DNA of 64,000 nucleotides, from positions 124,001 to 188,000 of the forward strand of contig NZ_CANMSJ010000006.1 in assembly GCF_947500605.1 (NCBI RefSeq). Direction: 5' to 3'. The first letter of the stretch is position 1, and every line of letters begins with the position of its first letter. The notes beneath the pieces are model-generated. The model saw nothing but the letters and a program-made list of their open reading frames with translations, did no database searches and was not told the origin of the DNA. Source of the stretch: an uncultured Lacinutrix sp. GTDB taxonomy: Bacteria; Bacteroidota; Bacteroidia; Flavobacteriales; Flavobacteriaceae. Position numbers and translations under genes: made by a program. Shown one piece after another: positions 8,799 through 17,345 of this stretch.

Positions 8799-9794
8799 TT
8801 ATAAAGCAAAATTTACATAAACTGAAAAACGTTGCTTTGACTCTACATTATCACCAAATAAACTTTGGCTTACTGGCAAAGTATAACTTGCTCCAAATAT
8901 AAACTTCTCTATTGCTAATTCCGATCCTAACGACGCATTAAGGATATTTCCATCTGTGTCTTGCAAGGTTTCACCATATTGCTTTATAGAATCATAAACA
9001 TCGCCAGAAAGTCCTACAAATGGCATTATATTCATTTTTTCGGTAGAGAAAGCAGTAAACATATTAACTGCATAACTAAACTGATTACCAAACTGATATT
9101 CATTCTTGTTCTCGCCTTTTAAATAATAACTTAGTAGTGTATTTACTCCTATTTTATCTCCGCCATAATTATAACCTAAAGAAAAAACACCATCCACACT
9201 TCCTGTTCCTACTTGAAAACCTGGGTTAATGTTATCTGTCAAGCGTTCTTCAAATGTACCTGTTGGTAATTTTATACCTAACCCAAACTGTATAGAATGT
9301 CCAGAAGGTTCTTTTTCCGAATTAAAATCTACAGTTTCACCTGCCTTTTTCTTCTTGTAAAAAGCTAATTTATACCAACCGATTAAACTACTATCTCCTA
9401 ATCCAGAGATATTTTCGGTAGAATTTGTATAGCTTCTATTTAAGTCTTGATACGGTAAGTTTGCCGTAACATAAAAAGCATCTGTTATAGGTATTTGAGC
9501 CCATAATTGGTAAGTATTAAAGGTTTCTTCACTTTTAGGTGAATCATCGAAAATCCCATTTTTAGATTCAAAATTTTGATAGATGTAACGTACACCTATA
9601 AAATTTGCGTTACTTAATGTACCAAACCCAAAACTTCCGCTACTTGTAGAGCAACCACATAAGTCGCAAAAAAATGAAAATGTTTCATGGTTTGAACACG
9701 AGCCTTTAATCTCGTGAGCGCTAACTTTAGAGATGCCGAAAGCAATAAATAAAGTTACTATTACTATTTTTTTAATATTCTGAAAATCTTTCAT
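8799..9794 (-). CDS. outer-membrane beta-barrel protein with N-terminal Cys cluster
   Basis: 331 residues: a signal peptide (cleavage near KVSA-HE), then a segment FFCDLCGCSTSSGSFGFG with four cysteines counting the one at SC earlier, then an antiparallel beta-strand pattern to the end with a C-terminal aromatic-rich strand (YVNFAL). It resembles the transporter family related to phenol MetA degradation barrels. Its start overlaps the end of the MbnH-like gene by 23 bases on the same strand, so it is the last gene of that operon. A metal-related outer-membrane role is inferred from its Cys cluster and neighbours; the substrate is unknown. Confidence 0.7.
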   Translation of the reverse strand: MKDFQNIKKIVIVTLFIAFGISKVSAHEIKGSCSNHETFSFFCDLCGCSTSSGSFGFGTLSNANFIGVRYIYQNFESKNGIFDDSPKSEETFNTYQLWAQIPITDAFYVTANLPYQDLNRSYTNSTENISGLGDSSLIGWYKLAFYKKKKAGETVDFNSEKEPSGHSIQFGLGIKLPTGTFEERLTDNINPGFQVGTGSVDGVFSLGYNYGGDKIGVNTLLSYYLKGENKNEYQFGNQFSYAVNMFTAFSTEKMNIMPFVGLSGDVYDSIKQYGETLQDTDGNILNASLGSELAIEKFIFGASYTLPVSQSLFGDNVESKQRFSVYVNFAL

Positions 9795-10818
9795 CTTCTA
9801 AAAATTCGTGATCTGTTAATGTGTTTAAGAATGCTATTATGCTTTCTTTTTCGTAATCTGATAAATCGATACCATAACTACCATCTGCTTTTAATAGTAA
9901 TGGATCTACATTACCATTATCTGTAATTCCAGAATCGTAAAAATCTAAAACAGCTTCTAAAGTAGCAAAACGTCCATCATGCATAAAAGGATAACTAACC
10001 TCTACGTTACGTAAACTTGGAACCCTAAAGGTGTATAAATCGTCTGGATTGTTTCCTATTTCATAACGGCCTTTATCATCTAATTGAGGATTTACAGGCA
10101 AACCATTATTTCTAAAATTTTGGTCTGTAAATAAATCACTAGAATGACAAGACGCACATTTTACCTCAAAAGTATTTAAGCCATCTTGCTCTATTGATGA
10201 AAGTGTCGTGTTTTCTTCATTTCTAACATACTTATCGTATTTAGAATTTGAAGACACCATAGTAAGCATAAACTGAGATAACGCTTTTAAAATGTTTTCC
10301 GAGTTTATTTCACCATCATCAAAAGCACGAGTAAACTGCTCTTGATAGTAAACATCTGTACTCAATTTTTCTACAATATTACCCAATGTTTCTCCCATTT
10401 CAAGATCACTTGTAATAGGTATTATAGGTTGTAAATCTAGATGCGTAGCTGCGCCATCCCACATAAATGAAGTTTGGTAAGCTAAGTTTTGAATAGGCTG
10501 CGCATTCCTTAATCCAATACCTCCATTTACACCATGACTTAAATTGTGTCCATGATGTGTAAAAGCAAAAGCTTGCTCGTGACAAAAAGCGCAAGCAATA
10601 GCGTTATTTGATGATAATCTACCTTCGTAAAACAGTTTTTTACCAAGTTCGAAACCTGCATCTGTTAAAGGATTATTGTCTAAATTATAAGTGATTTCTG
10701 GGAAATTTGAAGGCCAATCTACAGTTAAAGGAACAGCTTCGTAAGCTACTACTTCTTCTGAATTTGAACACGAACAAAACACCATTATACTTATAAAAAA
10801 AAGAACTGTTTTTTTCAT
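9772..10818 (-). CDS. MauG/MbnH-like dihaem cytochrome c peroxidase family lipoprotein
   Basis: 348 residues with a lipoprotein-type N-terminus (cysteine at 15 or 17) and two haem-binding motifs, CAFCH at 76-80 and CASCH at 221-225. This is the bacterial cytochrome c peroxidase/MauG superfamily. The gene directly upstream encodes an MbnP-like protein, and MbnH enzymes are dihaem proteins that oxidise a tryptophan in MbnP to kynurenine to create a copper site. I therefore favour an MbnH-like role over a peroxide-detoxifying peroxidase. The call of a haem c peroxidase family member is firm; the MbnH role is inferred from context. Confidence 0.85.
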   Translation of the reverse strand: MKKTVLFFISIMVFCSCSNSEEVVAYEAVPLTVDWPSNFPEITYNLDNNPLTDAGFELGKKLFYEGRLSSNNAIACAFCHEQAFAFTHHGHNLSHGVNGGIGLRNAQPIQNLAYQTSFMWDGAATHLDLQPIIPITSDLEMGETLGNIVEKLSTDVYYQEQFTRAFDDGEINSENILKALSQFMLTMVSSNSKYDKYVRNEENTTLSSIEQDGLNTFEVKCASCHSSDLFTDQNFRNNGLPVNPQLDDKGRYEIGNNPDDLYTFRVPSLRNVEVSYPFMHDGRFATLEAVLDFYDSGITDNGNVDPLLLKADGSYGIDLSDYEKESIIAFLNTLTDHEFLEDERFSEY

Positions 10819-10834
10819 AATTATTGATATAGTA

Positions 10835-10867
10835 AAACCATTGAAGGCAAAATACCTTCAATGGTTT
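10835..10867 (-). terminator. strong hairpin between the MbnP-like and MbnH-like genes
   Basis: A perfect 13-bp stem: AAACCATTGAAGG (10835-10847) and CCTTCAATGGTTT (10855-10867) with a 7-base loop. On the minus strand it is followed by only four Ts, so it may be a leaky terminator or an mRNA-stabilising structure that keeps MbnP expression above that of the downstream enzyme and barrel. Confidence 0.7.
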
Positions 10868-10876
10868 AATTACTAA

Positions 10877-11683
10877 TTAATCGTTGTGTACGTGGTGTAC
10901 TTCAAACATTCCATTAATGTTATCTGCAATAATTGGAGTTTCGTTTACATCTGTATGTACTTGATCGTATCCATCGGCAAAATTAGCTGTAGTAGAACCA
11001 TCGAATACTTTAGAAATATCTGCTTTTATATGTACTTCTGGAGAAGTTGTTTCTCTAACCAATACCGTGTTTGGAAATGGTAAAGTAACCTCACGGTAGT
11101 TATCTAATGATGTTCCAACGCTTCCCATGTGTACACTTAATGGCTGATCTGTAACTGTAGCTGTAGAAAAAGTACCATCTAATCTAATAAATTTGTATCC
11201 TGAAGCCCAGCTCCACATCATACCTTCGTCTGAAGCTTCATCTAAAAAGTCTCCTTGTCCTTCTGCTCCTAAAGCAAAACGCTCTTGATCGATACCAACA
11301 CCAAAAGTAACTTCAGTATAATTTGCAGCATCTATATTATCTAGCGTTATGTAAATTTCTCCTGCATTGTTACCATCTGCTTCATTAACAATAAATACGT
11401 TGTTATTAATTGGATACATAAAAGTATTACCATCTGTATCTTTAACTCTTACATTACTAATAATGTATTTTAAAGTTTCTAATTGAAAAGATTCACCATT
11501 AGATTTGTTATAAGTAGTACCAAAGATAAAATCACTATCTCCAACACCGTTGTCGAATTTAAGCGTTAATTCTCCTTTTTGACCTTCTAATCCTTCTGTA
11601 CTAGAAATTGAATCGTCGTCTGATGAGCATGCAAATATTGTTGCGCATAGTAATAGCGCAAATGTAGATTTTAAAGTTTTCAT
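10877..11683 (-). CDS. MbnP-like copper-binding lipoprotein
   Basis: 268 residues. A lipoprotein signal ends at C19 (IFACSSDDD) followed by an acidic linker. The body has the MbnP-family pattern: LTLKFDNGVGDSDF near residues 40-53, LKYIISNVRV, then ITLDNIDAANYTEVTFGVG, and a conserved MMWSWASGYKF segment with two tryptophans, one of which is the likely target of MbnH-type oxidation. The C-terminus ends in HHVHND, a histidine-rich tail suited to metal binding. It precedes an MbnH-like enzyme, the diagnostic pairing. Copper as the metal is inferred from the family. Confidence 0.8.
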   Translation of the reverse strand: MKTLKSTFALLLCATIFACSSDDDSISSTEGLEGQKGELTLKFDNGVGDSDFIFGTTYNKSNGESFQLETLKYIISNVRVKDTDGNTFMYPINNNVFIVNEADGNNAGEIYITLDNIDAANYTEVTFGVGIDQERFALGAEGQGDFLDEASDEGMMWSWASGYKFIRLDGTFSTATVTDQPLSVHMGSVGTSLDNYREVTLPFPNTVLVRETTSPEVHIKADISKVFDGSTTANFADGYDQVHTDVNETPIIADNINGMFEVHHVHND

Positions 11684-11721
11684 TTGTTTAAATTTTATTA
11701 ATTGTAATTGTAATTTTTAGA

Positions 11722-11738
11722 CTTACAAAGAATGTAAG
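11722..11738. promoter_or_regulatory. small inverted repeat upstream of the MbnP-like gene
   Basis: CTTAC (11722-11726) and GTAAG (11734-11738) form an inverted repeat with 7-base spacing about 40 bases before the start codon. It could be an operator or chance; the arms are only 5 bp. Confidence 0.2.
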
Positions 11739-11755
11739 ACTAGACGAAATAAAAA

Positions 11756-12085
11756 TTAAACTATTGGAGGTCTAAAGTGTATGTGCTCAAAAGAGAATGA
11801 GTACAATTGTTCTTGTAGTGTGTTTTTTCTTAAATCTTTTTTTAAAGATTTTTTTATGTCTTTATCGTAGTTATAGTCTACATAAAACACAGGGAAAAAA
11901 GATTCTGCTAAACTATTTAAAGTCGCATCGCCATCATTATCTGTAGTTGTAGTGGTTGCTATTTGTTTTGCCAAATGACACTTACCATTACATTGTAATT
12001 GTGGCTTTTCTTTATTTACACAATACGTTTCTATTATATAATCTATGTTTAATTCAAAATAAGCAACATAACCAACAAAGTACAT
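11756..12085 (-). CDS. small CNGKCHLAKQ-motif protein at the head of the copper operon
   Basis: 110 residues from the ATG at 12085. The core reads YCVNKEKPQLQCNGKCHL followed by AKQ, a pattern seen in small unnamed Bacteroidota proteins next to copper genes; the tail ends HIHFRPPIV. Cys and His content suggests metal binding. The frame stays open upstream and encodes a hydrophobic helix (TLKSFFAILLFVSFAIRP) that homologues of this type normally have, but no ATG, GTG or TTG precedes it; an ATT at 12142 is the only near-start at the right place (129 codons). A TATATTTG promoter box lies just upstream of that ATT. The true N-terminus is therefore uncertain. Confidence 0.65.
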   Translation of the reverse strand: MYFVGYVAYFELNIDYIIETYCVNKEKPQLQCNGKCHLAKQIATTTTTDNDGDATLNSLAESFFPVFYVDYNYDKDIKKSLKKDLRKNTLQEQLYSFSFEHIHFRPPIV

Positions 12086-12152
12086 TGGTCTAATTGCAAA
12101 TGAAACAAAGAGTAATATAGCGAAAAAAGATTTCAGTGTAATTTTTTTTTTG

Positions 12153-12160
12153 CAAATATA
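12153..12160 (-). promoter_or_regulatory. -7 promoter box of the copper operon
   Basis: The minus strand reads TATATTTG followed by CA and a run of ten As. The box matches TAnnTTTG exactly; the G at 12153 predicts transcription starting near 12146. Confidence 0.6.
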
Positions 12161-12196
12161 AAGTTGAAAAGTAAACTTTACTAATTATTAACCGTT

Positions 12197-12225
12197 AAAA
12201 AAGCGACTACAAAGAGTCGCTTTTT
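12197..12225. terminator. rho-independent terminator
   Basis: GCGACT (12203-12208), loop ACAAAG, AGTCGC (12215-12220), with six As on the left and five Ts on the right. It immediately follows the stop of the small minus-strand gene at 12227. Confidence 0.88.
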
Positions 12226-12226
12226 A

Positions 12227-12424
12227 TTATGCTTTAATATAGACTAAACATTGGTTTAAATCTGGATTTTCATTTATTAAAGATTCTATATAAATTTTTA
12301 GTTCTTCAATTTCGTAAGGTAATAAACGTTGTAGTGCTTTTTGTACCTCCTTACAAAACAAGTTAGCATCAAAACTAACTTTATTAAGTATCGTTTTGGT
12401 GTACTCGAACATTGCTCTAGCCAT
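12227..12424 (-). CDS. small conserved hypothetical protein (65 aa)
   Basis: A 65-residue soluble, helix-rich protein (EVQKALQRLLPYEIEELKIY in the middle). I do not recognise a named domain, but similar short proteins beginning MARAMFEYTK occur in Flavobacteriaceae. It stands alone, with a perfect terminator two bases beyond its stop, which supports it as a real gene. Function unknown. Confidence 0.65.
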   Translation of the reverse strand: MARAMFEYTKTILNKVSFDANLFCKEVQKALQRLLPYEIEELKIYIESLINENPDLNQCLVYIKA

Positions 12425-12569
12425 AATAGTTTGTGTTTAATTAAATAATAAAAGTAGATTTACAGAATAGGCAAATGGTTTATAAATTCGATTAAATGTA
12501 GTGAAAAAAATCAATTAAAGAAGATGATATTCTTTATTTTCATTGTTAATTTATTCACAATTAACAAAT

Positions 12570-13367
12570 TTAGAACCTATTATCACCGTCTAATAAATCT
12601 CCTAATCCACCTAAAATACTACCTTCTCCTTTACTCTTTCCACCTTTGGGAATACTTGATAAAACACGACCAGCTAATCTACTAAATGGTAAGGATTGAA
12701 TATAAACTGTACCAGGCCCTTGTAATTTTGCAAAAAACAAACCTTCGCCTCCAAAAACAGTATTTTTAATTCCACCAACAAACTCTATATCGTAATTAAT
12801 GCCTTGTGTAAAACCAATAATACAACCCGTATCTACACGTAACGTTTCTCCTGCTTTTAATTCTTTTTTTGCAGTCGTTCCACCAGCATGAACAAATGCC
12901 ATACCATCACCTTCTAATTTTTGCATTATAAAACCTTCGCCTCCAAAAAGACCACGACCTAGTTTTTTACTAAACTCTACGCCTATACTTACTCCTTTTG
13001 CTGCGCACAAGAAAGCATCTTTTTGACAAATAAATTTGCCGTTAAACTCGGTTAAATCTATTGGAATAATTTTTCCTGGATATGGAGATGCAAACGAAAC
13101 ATTGCGTTTTCCATCTAAATTATTGTAAAAAGCCGTCATAAATAAGCTTTCTCCTGTAAGAATTCGTTTTCCTGCTCCTAGAATTTTACCTAGAAAACCT
13201 TCATCTTTTTGAGAACCATCTCCAAAAATGGTTTCCATTTTAATACCATCGTCCATCATCATAAAACTACCAGACTCTGCAACTACACCTTCTTGAGGAT
13301 CGAGTTCTATCTCTACATATTGCATTTCTTCTCCGTAAATTCTGTAGTCTATTTCGTGTGATGTCAT
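12570..13367 (-). CDS. TIGR00266/AIM24 family protein
   Basis: 265 residues. The AIM24-like fold is recognisable from its repeated glycine-rich blocks, for example [36 protein letters not shown] and [18 protein letters not shown]. These recur as three beta-rich repeats across residues 60-240. The C-terminus is a Gly/Lys-rich tail. The family is widespread in bacteria and related to a mitochondrial membrane-organising protein; its bacterial biochemistry is unknown. It is not tightly linked to its neighbours. Confidence 0.88.
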   Translation of the reverse strand: MTSHEIDYRIYGEEMQYVEIELDPQEGVVAESGSFMMMDDGIKMETIFGDGSQKDEGFLGKILGAGKRILTGESLFMTAFYNNLDGKRNVSFASPYPGKIIPIDLTEFNGKFICQKDAFLCAAKGVSIGVEFSKKLGRGLFGGEGFIMQKLEGDGMAFVHAGGTTAKKELKAGETLRVDTGCIIGFTQGINYDIEFVGGIKNTVFGGEGLFFAKLQGPGTVYIQSLPFSRLAGRVLSSIPKGGKSKGEGSILGGLGDLLDGDNRF

Positions 13368-13448
13368 AATGTCGTGATTTAAGTTATACTTTAATATGTT
13401 GATTTTATTTCCGTTTTGTTACAAGTTCTTTTTAATTATTATTAATAA

Positions 13449-13790
13449 CTAATAACGAGTTATTCGATAATTCCTATTCCAATGCAGATTTTTATTGAAA
13501 ATTAAGTTTTGTAAATTTTTCAATTCAAGATTATCAACAGCAAGCTCTTCAACATAATCAATCATTTTTTTTAGCATAGCATCTGTTAAATTTTCATTCC
13601 ATATAAGTTCAGTTCCATATTTATTAACTCCATTAATATCTTTATACTCTATCGCTTTTTCAAATTTACTCCAATCTAAATCTAAGCTTACTAAATGTCT
13701 TTTTTTTCTATTTTTAATTAAAACATAAAAAAGCAATAGTATTACTACTGGGATAGTAAAGGTTATTATAAGTATTAATCCATTATTCAT
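13449..13790 (-). CDS. membrane-anchored hypothetical protein (113 aa)
   Basis: An N-terminal membrane span (residues 5-24) is followed by a basic stop-transfer segment (KNRKKRH) and a soluble tail with many Asn, Glu and Leu residues. I recognise no domain. It lies 40 bases downstream of the DUF4442 gene on the same strand and might be cotranscribed with it. It could be a small membrane-tethered accessory protein; nothing more can be said. Confidence 0.55.
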   Translation of the reverse strand: MNNGLILIITFTIPVVILLLFYVLIKNRKKRHLVSLDLDWSKFEKAIEYKDINGVNKYGTELIWNENLTDAMLKKMIDYVEELAVDNLELKNLQNLIFNKNLHWNRNYRITRY

Positions 13791-13830
13791 GCTTATATAT
13801 TGATTTGTTAACTAAAATATTACAATTATC

Positions 13831-14286
13831 TTAACGCTTCACTCTTACAGACCACTCAAAATTAAAACTAGAAACTACTATCCCGTCTTGGTTAGTACCT
13901 ATAGATTGCATCCAGAATGATTGACCATCTCCTGTCTCTATAGATTTCTTTAATGCCGCATCAATTAAATGGCCATCTACACAAGTAAACACAATACGTC
14001 CTGTCGCTTTTTTAGTAAAACTTGCATTATTATTAGTTACTAACATAGACACTTGCTTTCCAGATTCTCTAATTTTACCAAGTACTAATGCACCAGTAGA
14101 TAGCTCTGCTGCCATACCTTGTACTGCCCAAAACATAGATTTAAATGGATTCTGATTTATCCAACGGTGTTTAACTCTCACTGTGCAAGAGTTATCCTCT
14201 ATCGTTTTTACACGTATTCCTGTAAAGAATACAGAAGGTAATTTAAAGAGGTTGAAAGTGTTTATTTTACTTGGTGTAAGCTTCAT
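13831..14286 (-). CDS. DUF4442 hotdog-fold protein (thioesterase-like)
   Basis: 151 residues with the DUF4442 pattern: an N-terminal PSKINTFNLFKLPSVFFTGI segment, the central helix NPFKSMFWAVQGMAAELSTG, and the closing beta strands RIVFTCVDGHLIDAAL. This family adopts the hotdog fold of acyl-CoA thioesterases, but the catalytic Asp/Glu cannot be assigned with certainty here. The likely role is thioester hydrolysis or acyl binding, by inference from fold. Confidence 0.8.
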   Translation of the reverse strand: MKLTPSKINTFNLFKLPSVFFTGIRVKTIEDNSCTVRVKHRWINQNPFKSMFWAVQGMAAELSTGALVLGKIRESGKQVSMLVTNNNASFTKKATGRIVFTCVDGHLIDAALKKSIETGDGQSFWMQSIGTNQDGIVVSSFNFEWSVRVKR

Positions 14287-14427
14287 ATATAATTAGATTT
14301 CTTCAAAACTATCGAAAATATTTCATATTTCAATATGTTAAAAATTTGTTAATTTCTAGTACTATGCGTAACACAATACCTTTTTAAAGACATATATTTG
14401 TATAAGCAACTATTATATACTTTTAAA

Positions 14428-14874
14428 ATGGAAGAAAAAAATCACACTAATATCGCAACCTTTATTCACCTATCTACCTTTTCAAGATTTCTTGTTCCTT
14501 TCGGGAATTTTTTAGGACCATTAGTATTATGGATAATAAATAAAGAGAAATCTCAATTTATAGACGAAAATGGAAAACAAGCGTTAAACTTTCAAATAAG
14601 TATATTAATTTATTCTTTAATTATTGGATTAATAACTATTCCGTTTTTTGCCTTTAGTATATTTAGTGGTTTCGATTTTATGGATTTTAATTTATTTGAA
14701 GGCATTCATTTAAACCTTAGCAAACCTTCTCCTCTATTTTATATAGGAGGTTCTTTAGGCTTTTTAGCAGTTGTAGGCTTTGTTCTTGAAATCGTTTTTA
14801 TTATTAAAGCAAGTTTAAGAGCAAGAGACGGAGAAATTTATGAGTATCCATTAAGTATTAAATTTTTAAAATAA
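14428..14874 (+). CDS. DUF4870 domain-containing membrane protein
   Basis: 148 residues from the ATG at 14428, which starts directly at the conserved MEEKNHTNIATFIHLS segment; an upstream ATG at 14398 would add ten unlikely residues. There are three to four membrane spans. The hallmark WIINKEKSQFIDENGKQALN segment near residues 39-58 (short form: FIDENGKQALNFQ) identifies DUF4870/Tic20-like proteins. It is the first gene of a rightward cluster with a PadR regulator and a PspC protein, which suggests an envelope-related role. Confidence 0.85.
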   Translation: MEEKNHTNIATFIHLSTFSRFLVPFGNFLGPLVLWIINKEKSQFIDENGKQALNFQISILIYSLIIGLITIPFFAFSIFSGFDFMDFNLFEGIHLNLSKPSPLFYIGGSLGFLAVVGFVLEIVFIIKASLRARDGEIYEYPLSIKFLK

Positions 14875-14958
14875 ATATAGCTGAAGTTATTTTCAGTTTC
14901 ATCAATAATCAATCAATCAAAAAATGAACAGTTTAACATCATTAAATCGCATGACAAT

Positions 14959-15303
14959 ATGAAGATAGAAAACACAAAAGCACAAATGCGTAAAGGTGTT
15001 TTAGAGTATTGCATTTTATCGGTATTAAAAGACAAAGATGCTTACGTTGCCGAGATTTTAGGCACTCTAAAAGACGCTAAGTTGCTGGTAGTAGAAGGTA
15101 CAATCTATCCTTTACTTACACGACTTAAAAATGCAGGTCTTCTTAATTACCGTTGGGAAGAAAGCACCTCTGGACCACCAAGAAAGTATTACGGATTAAC
15201 AGAAACAGGACAATTGTTTTTAAAAGAACTAACCACTACTTGGGACGAATTACAAACAGCAGTTAACATTGTAACACCATCTAAAAACAACACTAATGAA
15301 TAA
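14959..15303 (+). CDS. PadR-family transcriptional regulator
   Basis: 114 residues, a compact PadR winged helix. The recognition-helix and wing region reads LLVVEGTIYPLLTRLKNAGL, and the wing ends in SGPPRKYYGLTETG, both hallmark PadR motifs. Such short PadR proteins commonly precede PspC/GIN-domain genes in Bacteroidota and probably autoregulate the operon. It overlaps the next gene by eight bases (ATGAATAA), indicating coupling. Confidence 0.92.
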   Translation: MKIENTKAQMRKGVLEYCILSVLKDKDAYVAEILGTLKDAKLLVVEGTIYPLLTRLKNAGLLNYRWEESTSGPPRKYYGLTETGQLFLKELTTTWDELQTAVNIVTPSKNNTNE

Positions 15304-17149
15304 AACAGTCAACATAAATTTAGCAGGTATATTTTTTCACATAGATGAAGATGCATACTTAAAATTACAGCGCTATCTTGAGGCTATAAAACGTTCATTT
15401 ACAGATTCTCAAGGACGATCAGAAATAATTGCAGATATAGAATCTCGTATCGCAGAATTATTTTCGGAACGTATATTAAACGAAAAACAAGTTATTGGAA
15501 ACAAACAAGTAGACGAGGTGATTACCATTATGGGACAACCTGAAGATTATCTTGTAGACGACGAAATATTTGAAGACGAACCAAAACAAAGAACACATAC
15601 TACTGGTAGATCTAAGAAATTATATAGAGACACAGAAACGTCTTATGTTGGTGGTGTATCTGCTGGTTTAGCACATTACTTTGGCATCGATGCTTTATGG
15701 ATTAGAATTATCTGGCTAGTATTAGTTATTGGTGGTTTTGGTACAGGAATATTAATTTACATTTTACTTTGGATATTAGTACCAGAAGCTAAAACTACTT
15801 CTGAAAAGATATTAATGACTGGAGAAAACGTAACCATTTCTAACATCGAAAAAAAAATTCGTGACGGCTTTGGAACAGTTTCAGATAGTGTTGGGCAAAA
15901 TCTTCAAACCGCTGGAGACAAGCTAAAAGAAGGTTTTGAAAGCGCAAGTGATAATATTTCTAATTCTGTAAAAAATATAGATGTTAATAAATCTACAAAC
16001 AGAATAAAATCAAGCTCACAAACGTTTTTCGATACTATCGCAGATATTTTCATGTTCTTTTTAAAACTGTTTGCTAAGTTTATTGGTATAATATTAATGT
16101 TTACTGGAGCCGTAGGATTTATTGCAACTACTGTTGTTTTTATTTCTTCAATATTTATGGGACGAATGGATCAAATTCATTTAGGAAATTCAGATTTAGT
16201 ATATCTAGCTGAAGCATCAAGTACTCCTATTTGGTTAGTATTCTTAATAGTCTATTTTTTAATTGGCATCCCACTATTATTACTTTTCTATCTAGGTCTT
16301 AAAATTCTAGTAAATAACCTTAAATCTATTGGTAGTGTTGCCAAGTTTACTCTTTTAGGAGCATGGTTATTGTCTTTAATTGGAATTTGCATTATTGGTG
16401 CAAAGCAAGGTTTATCTTACAGTGAAAAAGCACCTTCTATTTCAACAGAGAAACTAGAAAGCATAACTAAAAAAGACACGTTATATTTATCTATGAGAAG
16501 CAACGAAACTTATTCTGATAGTAATAATAACAACTTCAATAGTTTTGACACAGCTTTTAACGATAATGGAGATAAAATAACTTTTGCTAGAAGCGTAGCG
16601 TTTAAAATTCGCTCTACAAGAGATAGCGTTGCTAAAGTTAAAGTTATAAAAACAGCTAGAAACTCGTCTTTTGAATCGGCAAAAGTATTAGCCGAAAATA
16701 TAAGCTACGAATACGAATTGATAGGTAACGAGTTGCTTTTAGACAACCATATTCTTATACCAAATGACGACATTAAAAGAAGCCAAAGAGTAGAAGTTAC
16801 AATTTATTTACCAGTAGGAACAACACTTTTTCCAGACGAAAACACGCACAGGTTCCATACTAATAATTGCTTATTATCTAAAACCAAAGAAGGTCATTTT
16901 TTAACCGTTTCAAACGGAAAATTATTATGTAACGATTGTAATGATGAAGACGATGATGACGACGATTTTGAGATAGATGTAAACATTAATAAAGATGGTG
17001 CAAAACTTAAAATAAATTCTGAAGGTATTGAAGCTACAAGCAATACAAATTCATTAGAGATTAATGAAAATGGAGTTAAAAGTAAAACCAATAACGTAGA
17101 AGTTAATATAGACGAAGATGGTATTAAAATAACATCAGACAAAGAATAG
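15296..17149 (+). CDS. PspC domain-containing membrane protein
   Basis: 617 residues. Residues 1-90 form a conserved cytosolic head. The PspC domain spans about 103-165: KKLYRDTETSYVGGVSAGLA begins it and a membrane span ending ILLWILVPEAK closes it. Further membrane spans lie around residues 250-290, 305-345 and 350-370. The C-terminal extracytoplasmic part ends in an acidic stretch (DEDDDDDDFEID at about 541-552) and imperfect repeats of the form N-x-x-G-x-K-x-x-x-x. PspC proteins sense envelope stress; the PadR gene upstream and GIN-domain gene downstream make a typical module. Confidence 0.9.
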   Translation: MNKTVNINLAGIFFHIDEDAYLKLQRYLEAIKRSFTDSQGRSEIIADIESRIAELFSERILNEKQVIGNKQVDEVITIMGQPEDYLVDDEIFEDEPKQRTHTTGRSKKLYRDTETSYVGGVSAGLAHYFGIDALWIRIIWLVLVIGGFGTGILIYILLWILVPEAKTTSEKILMTGENVTISNIEKKIRDGFGTVSDSVGQNLQTAGDKLKEGFESASDNISNSVKNIDVNKSTNRIKSSSQTFFDTIADIFMFFLKLFAKFIGIILMFTGAVGFIATTVVFISSIFMGRMDQIHLGNSDLVYLAEASSTPIWLVFLIVYFLIGIPLLLLFYLGLKILVNNLKSIGSVAKFTLLGAWLLSLIGICIIGAKQGLSYSEKAPSISTEKLESITKKDTLYLSMRSNETYSDSNNNNFNSFDTAFNDNGDKITFARSVAFKIRSTRDSVAKVKVIKTARNSSFESAKVLAENISYEYELIGNELLLDNHILIPNDDIKRSQRVEVTIYLPVGTTLFPDENTHRFHTNNCLLSKTKEGHFLTVSNGKLLCNDCNDEDDDDDDFEIDVNINKDGAKLKINSEGIEATSNTNSLEINENGVKSKTNNVEVNIDEDGIKITSDKE

Positions 17150-17173
17150 CAATAACCAATAAAAACAGAAATT

Positions 17174-17227
17174 ATGATAACCATAGCAGCGTTTTTAATT
17201 GCATTAATACTAAATATATTTGTGTAA
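17174..17227 (+). CDS. possible 17-residue hydrophobic peptide
   Basis: An ATG at 17174 opens a 17-codon frame of almost purely hydrophobic residues (MITIAAFLIALILNIFV) ending in TAA, 24 bases after the PspC gene. It has the composition of a single membrane span and could be a small membrane regulator. No homology is recalled, so it may be chance. Confidence 0.25.
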   Translation: MITIAAFLIALILNIFV

Positions 17228-17345
17228 AAACAACCAAAAATTAACCAACCAAAATCCATCCCATTCTTTATAAAAAGTTTGGGATGATTTTTGTTATATA
17301 TTTGCTGAACAATAAATAAGAGTTCCGCTTTCTCGGAAAATAAAT

